From RGIG4576 sp045656705 (lineage in GTDB: Bacteria > Bacteroidota > Bacteroidia > Bacteroidales > Muribaculaceae), in NCBI GenBank assembly GCA_045656705.1, contig JAZORR010000036.1, positions 10,664-74,663 of the forward strand: a stretch of 64,000 bases of DNA, read 5' to 3'. Both the position numbers and the translations under genes were made by a program. The notes beneath the pieces were generated by a model that was given only the letters and a program-made list of their open reading frames with translations, was not told the origin of the DNA and made no database searches. Below, one piece after another: positions 18,101-27,502 of this stretch (position 1 is the first letter of the stretch; every line of letters starts with the position of its first letter).

Positions 18101-18753
18101 ACGGTGCTTCTTACGATATTGGTTTCGGTGGTCTTGACCATGTACTTGCATCTGGAAAAAATGTGAACATCCTTGTAATCGATACTGAGGTTTACTCTAA
18201 TACAGGTGGTCAAGCATCTAAGGCTACTCCTGTGGGTGCTATCGCTAAGTTTGCTGCTGCTGGTAAGCGCGTACGCAAGAAAGACCTTGGTCTTATAGCT
18301 TCTACTTATGGCTATGTATATGCAGCTCAAGTGGCTATGGGTGCCGACAATGCACAAACATTGAAGGCTATCCGCGAAGGTGAAGCATACGATGGACCAT
18401 CTATCATTATTGCTTATGCTCCATGTATCAACCACGGTTTGAAGGCAGGTATGGGTAAGGCTCAAGCTGAAGAAGCTAAGGCTGTAGAATGTGGTTACTG
18501 GCACTTGTGGCGTTACAACCCAGAGCTTGAAAAAGAAGGTAAGAACCCATTCACTCTTGATAGTAAGGAACCAAATTGGGATAACTTCCTTCCATTCTTG
18601 AAGGGCGAAGTGCGTTATGCTTCTGTAATGAAGCAATATCCTGCTGAAGCAGAAGAACTTTTCAATGCTGCTAAGGAAAATGCACAATGGCGTTACAACA
18701 ACTATCGCCGTCTTGCTCAACAACAATGGGGTGTTGCTCCTGAAGAAAAGTAA
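15196..18753 (+). CDS. nifJ: Pyruvate:ferredoxin (flavodoxin) oxidoreductase, single chain
   Basis: 1185 residues, the normal length for one-chain PFOR. It oxidises pyruvate and CoA to acetyl-CoA and CO2 and reduces ferredoxin. Domain order is canonical: pyrimidine-binding domain with YPITPSSTMAEYVDEW; CoA-binding and gamma-like domain near 400-630; two [4Fe-4S] motifs starting at C690 (CIQCNKCAYVCP) and C747 (CLGCGNCVDVCP); then the TPP domain with CSGCGETPY and GGDGASYDIGFGGLDH, followed by DTEVYSNTGGQ. All cluster ligands are present. Codon use is strongly biased, which suggests abundance. Monocistronic between its own promoter and terminator. Confidence 0.97.
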   Translation: MSREKKFLTCDGNQAAAHISYMFTEVAAIYPITPSSTMAEYVDEWAAAGRKNIFGETVMVQEMQSEGGAAGAVHGSLQAGALTTTYTASQGLLLMIPNMYKIAGEFLPSVFHVSARTLASHALCIFGDHQDVMSTRQTGFAMLCEGSVQEVMDLAGVAHLATIKSRVPFVNFFDGFRTSHEIQKIEVLENEDLAPLVDQEALAEFRQRALNPDAPVTRGTAENGDVFFQHREACNNYYEAVPAVVEEYMNKIAEITGRKYGLFDYYGAADAERVIIAMGSVTEAIRETIDYLTAQGEKVGLVAVHLYRPFSAKHFLAAVPATAKRIAVLDRTKEPGATGEPLYLDVKDCFYGQENAPLIVGGRYGLGSKDTTPAQILSVYENLALPMPKNNFTIGIQDDVTFLSLPMKEEIAVGGDGMYQAKFFGLGADGTVGANKNSVKIIGDNTNKYCQAYFAYDSKKSGGFTCSHLRFGDDPIRSTYLVTTPNFVACHVQAYLNMYDVTRGLQKNGTFLLNTIWEGEELAKNLPNKVKKYFADNNITVYYINATKIAQEIGLGNRTNTILQSAFFRITEVIPVDLAVEQMKKFIVKSYGKKGEDVVNKNYQAVDCGSEYTQLAVDPAWSSLEEDVKALDNAPAFINDVVRPINAQDGDLLPVSAFKDNADGTWMNGTSKFEKRGVSAFVPKWNPETCIQCNKCAYVCPHAAIRPFLLNADELAASPYTEETSLKAIGKGFEGLQFVQAVDVLDCLGCGNCVDVCPGKKGEKALEMKPLDGELVEQPKWDYCYNEVKSKQNLVDIKSNVKNSQFATPMFEFSGACSGCGETPYVKLISQLFGDRQIVANATGCSSIYSASVPSTPYTTNEKGHGPAWANSLFEDFCEFGLGMNLAYEKMRERLTVLVEEAVKCDCCGEKAKALFTAWLENKEDGEKSRELADQIQALVENCENPLCKQIKELGQYLVKRSQWIIGGDGASYDIGFGGLDHVLASGKNVNILVIDTEVYSNTGGQASKATPVGAIAKFAAAGKRVRKKDLGLIASTYGYVYAAQVAMGADNAQTLKAIREGEAYDGPSIIIAYAPCINHGLKAGMGKAQAEEAKAVECGYWHLWRYNPELEKEGKNPFTLDSKEPNWDNFLPFLKGEVRYASVMKQYPAEAEELFNAAKENAQWRYNNYRRLAQQQWGVAPEEK

Positions 18754-18792
18754 GAAATCTTTGACATTAAAAGATAGAATATAAACATTAGC

Positions 18793-18831
18793 GCAGGCAA
18801 GTCTTGAAAAAGGCTTGCCTGTGTTGCTTTT
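18793..18831 (+). terminator. Terminator of nifJ
   Basis: CAGGCAAG (18794-18801) pairs with CTTGCCTG (18814-18821), followed within 6 nt by TTTT at 18828-18831. Confidence 0.75.
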
Positions 18832-18938
18832 GATACTTATGTTAGAGATAATAATGTCGTATGGTTGCTCGTTATCACAAGAATTATTAGTAATTTTGTG
18901 GGAAATATCATAGAATTTAAAGATAAGAAATAAATAAT

Positions 18939-19859
18939 ATGTTACCGATACATTTTGCTCCGATGCAGGGGTATACTGATAATGCTTATCGCAATGTGCA
19001 CGATGCGATATTTGGAGGAGTTGAGGCTTATTACACTCCTTTTATCAGAATAGAGCGTGGAGAGTTGCGTAAGAAAGATATTCGTGAGGCGTTGCCCGAA
19101 AATGATGAAACGGGTAAACTAGTGCCTCAAATAATAGTGCGTGATGCTGAGGAATTCCATTTTTTAGTTGAAAAAGTGAAGGAAATGGGACACAAACGCA
19201 TAGATGTGAATATGGGGTGTCCTTTCCCGTTGCAAGCTCGCAAAGGTCGTGGTGCAGGTATTTTGTCTAATCCTGATAAGGCTAGAGAAGTGTTTGAGGC
19301 TATAAATGCTGTTGAGGATGTGGAATTTTCAATAAAGATGCGTCTTGGAAATGAAAGTGCTGATGACTGCTTTGCATTGTTACCACTCATTAATGCCACT
19401 AGTTTGACTCATATCACTCTGCATCCACGCATTGCCACACAACAGTACAAGGGCGAGGTAGATATGGAGCGATTTAAGGCATTTCTCGAGGTTTGTAATC
19501 ACGATGTTATATATAATGGTGATATTACATCTATTGAAGATATAGAGCGAATAGAGCGTGATTATCCACAAGTGAAAGGTGTGATGATAGGCAGAGGTTT
19601 ATTGATGCGTCCATCTTTGGCCAAAGAGTATGCCAAAGGTGAAAAGATCAGTGATGAGAAGTTGCTGAAAATGGTAATGCGTATGCACGACGAATTAATT
19701 AATGAATATTCGCAAACACTCCAAGGCGATGGCCATCTACTGATGAAGATGAAAACATATTGGGAACATCTTGAAGATGTGATCGGCAGAAAGCAATATA
19801 AGTTAGTTAAGAAAGCTATAAATATGGCGAAATATAATGCTGCAGTAGCAGTAATATGA
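18939..19859 (+). CDS. tRNA-dihydrouridine synthase
   Basis: 306 residues. The FMN-binding N-terminus (HFAPMQGYTDNAYRNV), the catalytic-cysteine segment VNMGCPFPLQARKGRGAGIL, the HPRIATQQYKG segment, YNGDI and MIGRGLLMRPSL are all Dus family signatures. It reduces uridines in tRNA to dihydrouridine using NADPH and FMN. The exact Dus class (A, B or C type) is not decided here. TAATTTTG at 18891-18898 is a possible -7 box. It is followed by a strong bidirectional terminator. Confidence 0.92.
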   Translation: MLPIHFAPMQGYTDNAYRNVHDAIFGGVEAYYTPFIRIERGELRKKDIREALPENDETGKLVPQIIVRDAEEFHFLVEKVKEMGHKRIDVNMGCPFPLQARKGRGAGILSNPDKAREVFEAINAVEDVEFSIKMRLGNESADDCFALLPLINATSLTHITLHPRIATQQYKGEVDMERFKAFLEVCNHDVIYNGDITSIEDIERIERDYPQVKGVMIGRGLLMRPSLAKEYAKGEKISDEKLLKMVMRMHDELINEYSQTLQGDGHLLMKMKTYWEHLEDVIGRKQYKLVKKAINMAKYNAAVAVI

Positions 19860-19865
19860 TAAGAT

Positions 19866-19904
19866 AACAAAAGCGGTTTTGAGATGATCAAAACCGCTTT
19901 TGTT
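19866..19904. terminator. Bidirectional terminator after dus
   Basis: A perfect 17-bp stem (19866-19882 with 19888-19904; core CAAAAGCGGTTTTG) around a 5-nt loop, ending in T-runs on both strands. It separates dus (plus) from the secreted-protein operon (minus). Confidence 0.92.
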
Positions 19905-19948
19905 GTGATAGGGTAGATACCCTAATATGTGTTGTTATCTACGATTGA

Positions 19949-22933
19949 TTACTTCACAATCACTTTCACATGCTTGTCAGCAACTTTTGCTACATAGATA
20001 CCAGCTGCAAGAGCCACAGTATCGTTATTGCTCACTGTCTTAGATGCTACAAGTTGACCAGCAAGGGTGTATACTTGAAGAGTTTCGCCAGCATAACCAC
20101 ACACATTCAATGCGCCTTGAGTAGCATAAATAGCCTTTGAGTTGTCAACATCTTCGATGCTTGTTACAGTTTTCACCACAACCACTGTATCCGATGCCAA
20201 TGATTCGCCACTTTCGTACACTGCAGATACTGCGTATTCGTATTGTACTGCATCGTCTGCCATATTAGCGTCTTCGTAAGTAACGGTAGTCTTATCGTTT
20301 ATAGAAGCGATAAGTTGAGCATCGCGATACACATTGTAACCTGTGTGTACAAGTTGTGTACTACCTGGTTGGAATGTGATATCATCAATAGCCATAGCTG
20401 TACTTGTAGAAGAACCGTCATCGGTTACATGGATAGCGAAGTACTTAGTATTTTCTGGAAGAGTGAATGAGTATTGCTTCCATGAAGAAGACTTGTCGGT
20501 AACCTTTTCTAATACTTCAAAGCTTTCTACATTATTGTCGGTAGTAGAATAGCATACTTCAAAAGTTGTACCATAGTAACCGTAACCACCATGTTGGTAA
20601 ACACTGAATGAAATAGTTTGTCCATCTACTACTTCAGGAGAAATAGCCCAATCGTTGCGGTAATCACGATAGCTGTTGTTCTTAATTGATACAAGGTAGT
20701 TGCTACCTGTAAGAGCAGGCACATTGGTGCTGCTTGTAGTCAAGAATGCCATTGCACCACTCACTTCGTAGTATGCATAGTTGTAAGTATTGTATCCGTC
20801 AGCATCAACAAATTTCCAACCTGCAAATGGCTCTGTAGAACCAGCAGTCCATGCTTCGAAGCTTTCAGTCATTACATCTTGTACTTGTACTTCAGGTACT
20901 ACTGGAGCAGTCCAAGCAAGAGCGATAGAGCTACTGTTTTCTGTTGCGGTAAGAGCAGTAGGAACAGGAAGTTCGTTGCTGATTACACTCACTGTAGCAG
21001 AAGCTGTATTGTCTTCGGCATTAAGGTCGGCAGCATATACTACTTCAGTCGAGAAATTGAGTTCTTTTTCAGCTGCAAATGGAGTAGCAACGAATGCGAA
21101 CGCTACTTCAGCAGATGCTTCAGAGGCCAATTCAGTGCCATTTGCTTCAGCGATTACTGCACCATCACAAGAAAGTACCACCTTATAGTCGTTAGCTACA
21201 TTTACACCTGTATTCTTCACAGAAACTACGATGTTTTCTTCTTTACCGATAGCAAGGTTTGCAGGAGTAGTTACACCTGTTACTGCAAGATTGTGTGAAA
21301 GAGCATCTTTAATAGTGATGTTATCGATAGCTATCAAATAACCACCACCAGCGATACCATTGAATGATAGTTGGATATTGCCTGCAGTTTGTTCCTTAGT
21401 AAGGTCGAAGTTGTACTTTGTCCAACCTTCTACTGTACCATTCACTGTAATACCTTCGTGAAGGGCTACATATTCGCCGTTGATAAGAAGTTCTGGCACT
21501 ACCTTATCTGTGTAGCTTGTAGCTGCGTGATACATATAGAACGATAGGCGTGGGTTTTGCATATTGCTTACATTGATAACAGGTGAAACAAGGCGTTGTT
21601 CCATACCGCTTGTGTAAGAGCTAAAAGCAATGAAACCATTGTTACCATCTTGGTCGGCACTGATGGCTGGGCTGTAGTAAGAACTTGTCTTAGTTTGCCA
21701 AATTGTACCACTACCACCCACTACTTGCCAAGTGTTAGTTGTGTACTTGTAGTTAGCAAAAGACTCAGCATATTCGCCAGTGTATGGGTTACCCATAAGA
21801 ATCTTATTACTTGCAGATGCAGTAGAAGCTCCACCTTCGTTTACTGCTACCACATTATAGTAAACAAGGTCTTGACCTTCGCCTTCTTTTGTGTAGTTGT
21901 CGGTAATCTTGCATTCCTTCAACCCCTTTGCGATTTCTACTTTGTCGCTACGAGTCACTGTGTAAGTGATGCTCTCTTTGAAGAATAGACCTGTAGAACT
22001 TGCTGTAGTAGTTACAGGTTCCCAAGTGATAGTTTGAACGCCATTTTCTTGAGTAAGCACTACATTTGCAGGAGCAGCAGGAAGACTGAAAGACAATGTA
22101 GCTGAAACATTAGCTTCGTTACCTTCACCAGCATTGTTTACGCAAATCACTCTATATGCATTGCTACCTACGATAGGAGCTTCATCGGTGTATTCAACTG
22201 TAGCACCTGGAGTAGTAGCTCCCAAATCAGCGATTTTTGTAGTGCCACGATACACGATGATATTAGTGATTTCGTTTAGAGATTCGTTGCTATTAGTAAC
22301 TTTAGGTGCAACAAAAGAAAGTTTCATTACAGCCTTGCCGTTTTCTACTGCAGGAGTTGCACTAAGAGTGTGTGCTGCTGCAGGAGCGTCGGCAAGAATA
22401 CCAGTGGTCAATACCAAATCATCTACATATACATAACCTTGAGATGCTTCAGAAGTGATATGAAGACCGATATAGTAGATACCATCTTCAGCCACTGAAA
22501 CATTAGCTTGATAAGTGTAACCTACTTTTTCGGTAAGCACTACAGTGCTCATCAAAGACGTAGTGAGAGCTTCTGCTGTAGCTTCTTTACCTATCATTGC
22601 ATCGATGTTGTTGGTGTAACCAGTAGCACCTGCTGCTTTGAATGATAAATTGTAGATGTATCCAGCCTTTAGTTCGAAACCAGGAGTTATCATCCAATCG
22701 TCAGCACCATTGGCTGAGTTTGGAGAATAACGAGCAGCCGAGCTATAAGTAGAAGGGAATGAATAAGAAGAATAATTCCACTTATATCCATCGTTGTTGC
22801 TATCGATTAGCGTCATTTTATTAAATGTAGCTGAATCGTAGAAATCTTGTGTAAACGGGAGGGTTTCCTGTCCGTTTACTGCTACATTCCCCATTGTGAG
22901 GAATGCAGCAATAATAAGACATTGTTTTTTCAT
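19949..22933 (-). CDS. Large secreted multidomain protein: cleaved-adhesin/FN3/CARDB with T9SS-type C-terminal domain
   Basis: 994 residues with signal peptide (MKKQCLIIAAFLTMGNVAVNGQ). Three jelly-roll choice-of-anchor J/cleaved-adhesin domains are recognisable by DDWMITPGFELKAG, QRLVSPVINVSN and DWAISPEVVDGQ. Between them are FN3-like domains and a CARDB-like domain (about 550-655, NLAVTGVTTPANLAIGKEE onward). After SIEDVDNS the last ~70 residues (LQVYTLAGQLVASKTV, AAGIYVAKVADKHVKVIVK) look like a type A sorting domain of the type IX secretion system. It is probably exported to the surface and may bind glycans or proteins. It follows the 1515-residue paralogue by 21 bp and shares its operon. 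Confidence 0.85.
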   Translation of the reverse strand: MKKQCLIIAAFLTMGNVAVNGQETLPFTQDFYDSATFNKMTLIDSNNDGYKWNYSSYSFPSTYSSAARYSPNSANGADDWMITPGFELKAGYIYNLSFKAAGATGYTNNIDAMIGKEATAEALTTSLMSTVVLTEKVGYTYQANVSVAEDGIYYIGLHITSEASQGYVYVDDLVLTTGILADAPAAAHTLSATPAVENGKAVMKLSFVAPKVTNSNESLNEITNIIVYRGTTKIADLGATTPGATVEYTDEAPIVGSNAYRVICVNNAGEGNEANVSATLSFSLPAAPANVVLTQENGVQTITWEPVTTTASSTGLFFKESITYTVTRSDKVEIAKGLKECKITDNYTKEGEGQDLVYYNVVAVNEGGASTASASNKILMGNPYTGEYAESFANYKYTTNTWQVVGGSGTIWQTKTSSYYSPAISADQDGNNGFIAFSSYTSGMEQRLVSPVINVSNMQNPRLSFYMYHAATSYTDKVVPELLINGEYVALHEGITVNGTVEGWTKYNFDLTKEQTAGNIQLSFNGIAGGGYLIAIDNITIKDALSHNLAVTGVTTPANLAIGKEENIVVSVKNTGVNVANDYKVVLSCDGAVIAEANGTELASEASAEVAFAFVATPFAAEKELNFSTEVVYAADLNAEDNTASATVSVISNELPVPTALTATENSSSIALAWTAPVVPEVQVQDVMTESFEAWTAGSTEPFAGWKFVDADGYNTYNYAYYEVSGAMAFLTTSSTNVPALTGSNYLVSIKNNSYRDYRNDWAISPEVVDGQTISFSVYQHGGYGYYGTTFEVCYSTTDNNVESFEVLEKVTDKSSSWKQYSFTLPENTKYFAIHVTDDGSSTSTAMAIDDITFQPGSTQLVHTGYNVYRDAQLIASINDKTTVTYEDANMADDAVQYEYAVSAVYESGESLASDTVVVVKTVTSIEDVDNSKAIYATQGALNVCGYAGETLQVYTLAGQLVASKTVSNNDTVALAAGIYVAKVADKHVKVIVK

Positions 22934-22954
22934 TTTTTTATAGTTTTATAGATT

Positions 22955-25900
22955 TTATTTTACTACAACTTTGGTAGTTGTACCATCTACAGTAACTGCG
23001 TATACACCGCTTTCAAGATTTACAGAAACCATATTGCTTTCTGCTATGCCTTGGAAGTAATTGATACCATTTACAGCACTTACTGTTACATTCTTGCCTT
23101 CAGCATTCTTTACATAGATAGTGTTGTCTACTGCAAATACCATTGCAAGGTTGTTCACATCTTCAATACCTGATGTGTCGATTACAGTAACCTCATTAGA
23201 AAGAGCTGATTCACCCTTATCGTAGATAGTAGACACGCGATAGGTTATAGCTTTGCCTTCTTCAAGTTTAGCATTGTTATCGGTGTAAGCTAAGTCTTCA
23301 ACCATATTCAAAGTAAGCAATTGGTTGTTGCGATATACCTTGAAACCTTGAAGTTCGAGAAGCATAGGAGTCATGCTTTCGTATTCTACATCGTCGATGA
23401 ATAGAGCGAATTGTTCGTTACCTACATAGTGAATAGCGAAGTATTTAGCAGCTTCAGGAAGAGTGTAAGTGTACTTTTCCCAGTTTCCGTAAGGAATCTT
23501 TTGAAGGTCGCCAATAGGGTAGAACTTATTCACATTTAGAGAATCTTCGATTGAGTAGCAGAAGTAGAATTGTTCTTCACCATACCACATTGATGGAGTC
23601 TTAGCGAAGAATGTTACAGTTTGTCCACCACGAATCTTTGGAGAAATCAACCAGTCGTCGTTAGCACCACCTACAGAAGCCATAGCCACAGCCATTTGGT
23701 TACCAGCGAATGGAGTCCAAATCTTGTGAGTGATACCAGCTTGAAGAGGGTTGAATGCTTGGAATGCCATTTGCAAACATGCATTTGGATATTCGTAGAT
23801 ACCAGTTTCAGATTGTGAGTTAGAGATACCGTAAGTTTCAAGAGCATCGTTGTCAATTAGAGTCCAGTTATCGAAATCAGTGATAGTGAATGCTTCAAAG
23901 TTTTCGAAACCTTCTGTCACCATAGAGTTAGCTTCAGAAGAAGCAGGTTCGCCCCAAGAAAGTTCTACCTTACCATTCTTCACTGTAGCATTAAGATCGG
24001 TTACAGGAGGAAGTTGAGGAGCTGGAACTTCAATGATTACTTCTTCGCTTAGGTTGTTGCTTTGAACTTCATCAGCTTCGTAAATAACTTTAGCTTGGAA
24101 TTTGTATTCGTTGCCAGCATCGATGATAGTTGCGCTTACTGGGAATTTGAACAATTCTTCTTGAGCAAATGCAAGGCTTTTTTTCTTGCTCTTTAATTCA
24201 GCGAATACTTGACCGTTGCAGAAAAGAACTACCTTATAGTTGCTTGCATCCTTAGCACCTTGGTTGTAAACAGTAACCTCAATATCGCGAGAAGTAGATA
24301 CTGCAAGGCGCATAGGAGCTTCAATATTGGTGATGCACAAGTCGTTGTCTTCTACACCATATATTTGGATGTTATCAAGGTGCATATTGTAACCTGTACC
24401 ACTTGTACCACAGAATGCGATTTGGAATACCTTATCGCTTACATGTTCGTTCAATAGGATTTCATACTTATACCATCCCATACCATTGATTAGCAATAGA
24501 GGCTTTTCAGTAAGGTTGATGTATTTGCCATCAACGAATACCTCAGGTTGCATAATGTCTTGGTCGGTAGACCATCCATTTTCAAGGTCTGGATTATAGT
24601 AGTGGTGCATCCAGAAGCTAAGAACTGCATTCTTAAGCTCACCCTTTTGTAGTCTTGGAGAGATGATGCGTGAAGCAGCCCAAGGAGTGTTGCGAGTGCA
24701 AGTTACAAGACCATTGTCGCCATCTTGAGCTTCAACTACTGGGTTTTCACCCTTAGTTACCACTTGCCAGTAAGGGATTTGTGAAGGGTTCATACTTGGA
24801 TTCACTACTTCAAGTACCCAAGGAGATGTTTCTACAGCACCATTCTTGAATGATTCGCGATATGCACCAGTATAAGGGGTACCATATACGATGAAGTGAG
24901 TCTTAGCCACCTTAGAAGTACCGGCAGCGTTCACTGCTACGATTTCGTAATATACATTCTTTTGGCTATTTGAAGTATCGATAGTCTTGTCTTCGAAAGA
25001 TGTAGCAGAAAGACCAGTAGCCACTACTACGCCGTCGTTACGAGTAATAGTGTAAGTAAGTTTGCTGTAGTCGATGCTACCACCATTCACACCTTGAGCA
25101 GGAGCATCCCAAGAAATCAACGCTTGAAGATGATTTTCTGTGATGTGTACAGGGTTAGCAGGAGCTTCTGGTACATCAATACCAGCCCAGCACTTCACTT
25201 CGATAGGGTTACCGTCGCCCTTAGAGTTTGAGGCAACAATCTTATAAGTATTGAAACCTTGCTTAGCTTCGTTATCGTCGAATGAGATTTCAGTACCAGG
25301 AGCAGTAGCACCGAATGACTTGATTTCTACATTGTCGCGATAAACTGTGATTTTTGTGATTTCGTTAAGAGTGTTTCCTGTGAAATCCTTAGTAGGAGCC
25401 GTGAAGCTCACCTTAGTAGCAAGAGCTTCGTTAGGAGCAGGAGTAACAGTGAAGTTTTCTGCAAGACCAGGAGCCGCAGAAGCAGGACCATTTACGATTT
25501 CTACATCATCAAGATACAACCAGTATTCGCCACGAGTAGTAGTAGCGTGGAATGCGATAAAGTAAGCTGTAGTTTCGTCGACACAGTTGATTACAGCTTC
25601 ATATTCCTTGTAGCTATCGTGAGGATATTTCATATCTTCAACAAGAGTTACATTAAGGTCGCTGATTTCTTGGCCCTTACCAATCTTCACTTCCATGCTT
25701 TCTGGATAAAGGAAGCCACCATAAGAGCGAGCTTTATATTTCAACTTGTAGCTTTGACCAGCTTCCAATTGAACTGCAGGCATAATCAACCAGTCATCTG
25801 CTTGGTTGAATGTGTCGTACTTATAAGCAGCACATTGATATTGTTGGTACCATCCCCAGTAACCTGAATCGTGGTTGTTGTTGTAGATGATACACTTCTT

Positions 25901-27502
25901 ATAGTCGTCCATTGTGTCGAACGTCATAGAATAAGGAATAGATTGAGGAGTACCGAAAGCCACCTTATTAGAAGTAGCAGTAGCACCTTCTACACCCTTA
26001 TAGAAACCTACTACATCATAGTAGTAGTAACGGTAAATACTGCTTGGGATAGTTTCGCTCCAAGTGTTACCATCCACATCTTCAGCTACAAGTACATTAT
26101 CGGGCATACGATAGATGTTGTAATAAACAAGGTTTGGCTTGATAGTGCCACCATGTTCGCCCACTTCAGGGGTGTCCCAAGTAAGCACTGCACGATTAAG
26201 TTGCTTCTTAAGAGTAAGATTCTTTACAGCAGCAGGACCATCAGTACCGATGAAGATATTAAGTTCCTTCTTGTTACTTTGACCTGCAGTAGCGTGAACA
26301 GCCATAGCTTCAAGCTTATGTACACCATTTTCAAGAGTTACAGTTTGAGACACTGTAGCACCTGGTTGAGCAGGAAGAGAGAAAAGAAGTTTGTCGTTAT
26401 CGTAAACAACAATAGTAACATTGCCAGAGATAGCGTTGCCTGCAGCATCGGTAGATGGAGCAGTAACAGTGATAGTACCTGTAGGCACTTGGTTGAATTC
26501 TGCAGTGAATTCTGGGATATCAGCAAGACGCTTTTCAGTAGCTTCACGAGGAATGAACAAACAAGTGAACATTTCGTCGTTCTCAAATTGAGAGATAAGA
26601 GAAGCCTTACCAGTGTTTACGTCGATTTCGTAGATACCACTTGGCTCGGTAGAAGAGTTGAGGGTAGTAGTCCAATAAAGTTTACCAGTTTGGTCGTCGA
26701 AAGTACCAGAACCTACATATTTAGGACGGATACCAGTAGAACCTACAGGAGTGAGTGCACCAGTGTTCTTGTTGATCTTGCAGAACATACCATCGCTGTA
26801 ACGCACACCATACATTTCACCTACTACATTACAAGCGATGAACGACATGCGGTCGATGCTTGCCACAGTAGTGGCTTTACCTGTAGTAACGTCGATAGTA
26901 GAAAGAGTGTAGCTGTTACCAGTTTCGTCTACGTATGATACAGAGTAAAGTTGCTTATTGATAGGATCGTAAGTCATGTCGAGACCGATTGACGAATAAA
27001 CGTCGTTAGGCAACGCAATTTGTTCGATTTGCCAAGTGTTTACGTCAAGGATACAGAAGTAAAGATACCACAAACCTTCTGGACCTTCGTAGTAACTTGT
27101 GAAGTAAAGTTTACCATCGTGATAAGCACCCCCTCCATTAGCTTGAAGAGTCTTGTGAAGGTGGTGCATTGTGATAGTAGTGTTTTCTTTAGCAGGGAAT
27201 GACCATACACCCCAGTCAAGAATACCATCTTCGTCTTTGTTCCATAGAGCGCTATAACAAAGTTCACCATAAATAATAGTACCGTCGCCGGCTTTCATTA
27301 CAGGAGCTTGTTTCTTTTCACCATAGACTTCGATACCTGAAGCTTTGCGACCGATTTCGCGGAACGCTTCATATCCAAAGCCATTAGTGGAAATACCAGT
27401 TTTCACTGGAGCTCCGTTTTTTAGGGCTTTGAATTGCCCATTATTTGCAAATGCACACACAGTGGTAAGCAATAATGCAGCAAAAAACAGTAATTTTCTC
27501 AT
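22955..27502 (-). CDS. Giant secreted protein: N-terminal beta-propeller plus cleaved-adhesin/FN3/CARDB and T9SS-type C-terminal domain
   Basis: 1515 residues with signal peptide (MRKLLFFAALLLTTVCAFAN). Residues about 70-335 look like a beta-propeller (GAYHDGKLYFTSYYEG, GLDMTYDPINKQLYSVSY, GTFDDQTGKLYWTTTL). FN3-like domains follow, then three cleaved-adhesin domains (DDWLIMPAVQLEAG, SRIISPRLQKGEL, DDWLISPKIRGG), with a CARDB-like domain after the second (NDLCITNIEAPMRLAV). The end, GIEDVNN plus about 70 residues finishing TTKVVVK, matches the sorting-domain style of the downstream protein and of the M6 protease. A tandem paralogue with an extra propeller. Likely cell-surface; ligand unknown. 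Confidence 0.85.
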   Translation of the reverse strand: MRKLLFFAALLLTTVCAFANNGQFKALKNGAPVKTGISTNGFGYEAFREIGRKASGIEVYGEKKQAPVMKAGDGTIIYGELCYSALWNKDEDGILDWGVWSFPAKENTTITMHHLHKTLQANGGGAYHDGKLYFTSYYEGPEGLWYLYFCILDVNTWQIEQIALPNDVYSSIGLDMTYDPINKQLYSVSYVDETGNSYTLSTIDVTTGKATTVASIDRMSFIACNVVGEMYGVRYSDGMFCKINKNTGALTPVGSTGIRPKYVGSGTFDDQTGKLYWTTTLNSSTEPSGIYEIDVNTGKASLISQFENDEMFTCLFIPREATEKRLADIPEFTAEFNQVPTGTITVTAPSTDAAGNAISGNVTIVVYDNDKLLFSLPAQPGATVSQTVTLENGVHKLEAMAVHATAGQSNKKELNIFIGTDGPAAVKNLTLKKQLNRAVLTWDTPEVGEHGGTIKPNLVYYNIYRMPDNVLVAEDVDGNTWSETIPSSIYRYYYYDVVGFYKGVEGATATSNKVAFGTPQSIPYSMTFDTMDDYKKCIIYNNNHDSGYWGWYQQYQCAAYKYDTFNQADDWLIMPAVQLEAGQSYKLKYKARSYGGFLYPESMEVKIGKGQEISDLNVTLVEDMKYPHDSYKEYEAVINCVDETTAYFIAFHATTTRGEYWLYLDDVEIVNGPASAAPGLAENFTVTPAPNEALATKVSFTAPTKDFTGNTLNEITKITVYRDNVEIKSFGATAPGTEISFDDNEAKQGFNTYKIVASNSKGDGNPIEVKCWAGIDVPEAPANPVHITENHLQALISWDAPAQGVNGGSIDYSKLTYTITRNDGVVVATGLSATSFEDKTIDTSNSQKNVYYEIVAVNAAGTSKVAKTHFIVYGTPYTGAYRESFKNGAVETSPWVLEVVNPSMNPSQIPYWQVVTKGENPVVEAQDGDNGLVTCTRNTPWAASRIISPRLQKGELKNAVLSFWMHHYYNPDLENGWSTDQDIMQPEVFVDGKYINLTEKPLLLINGMGWYKYEILLNEHVSDKVFQIAFCGTSGTGYNMHLDNIQIYGVEDNDLCITNIEAPMRLAVSTSRDIEVTVYNQGAKDASNYKVVLFCNGQVFAELKSKKKSLAFAQEELFKFPVSATIIDAGNEYKFQAKVIYEADEVQSNNLSEEVIIEVPAPQLPPVTDLNATVKNGKVELSWGEPASSEANSMVTEGFENFEAFTITDFDNWTLIDNDALETYGISNSQSETGIYEYPNACLQMAFQAFNPLQAGITHKIWTPFAGNQMAVAMASVGGANDDWLISPKIRGGQTVTFFAKTPSMWYGEEQFYFCYSIEDSLNVNKFYPIGDLQKIPYGNWEKYTYTLPEAAKYFAIHYVGNEQFALFIDDVEYESMTPMLLELQGFKVYRNNQLLTLNMVEDLAYTDNNAKLEEGKAITYRVSTIYDKGESALSNEVTVIDTSGIEDVNNLAMVFAVDNTIYVKNAEGKNVTVSAVNGINYFQGIAESNMVSVNLESGVYAVTVDGTTTKVVVK

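Noticed and set aside
25871..26938. 355-codon frame opposite the 1515-residue secreted protein
   Set aside because: Ser/Thr/Val/Cys-rich nonsense composition and fully inside a well-supported gene.
19949..27502. One frameshifted giant gene split in two
   Set aside because: Both genes have their own signal peptide, full domain set and C-terminal sorting domain, so they are tandem paralogues.
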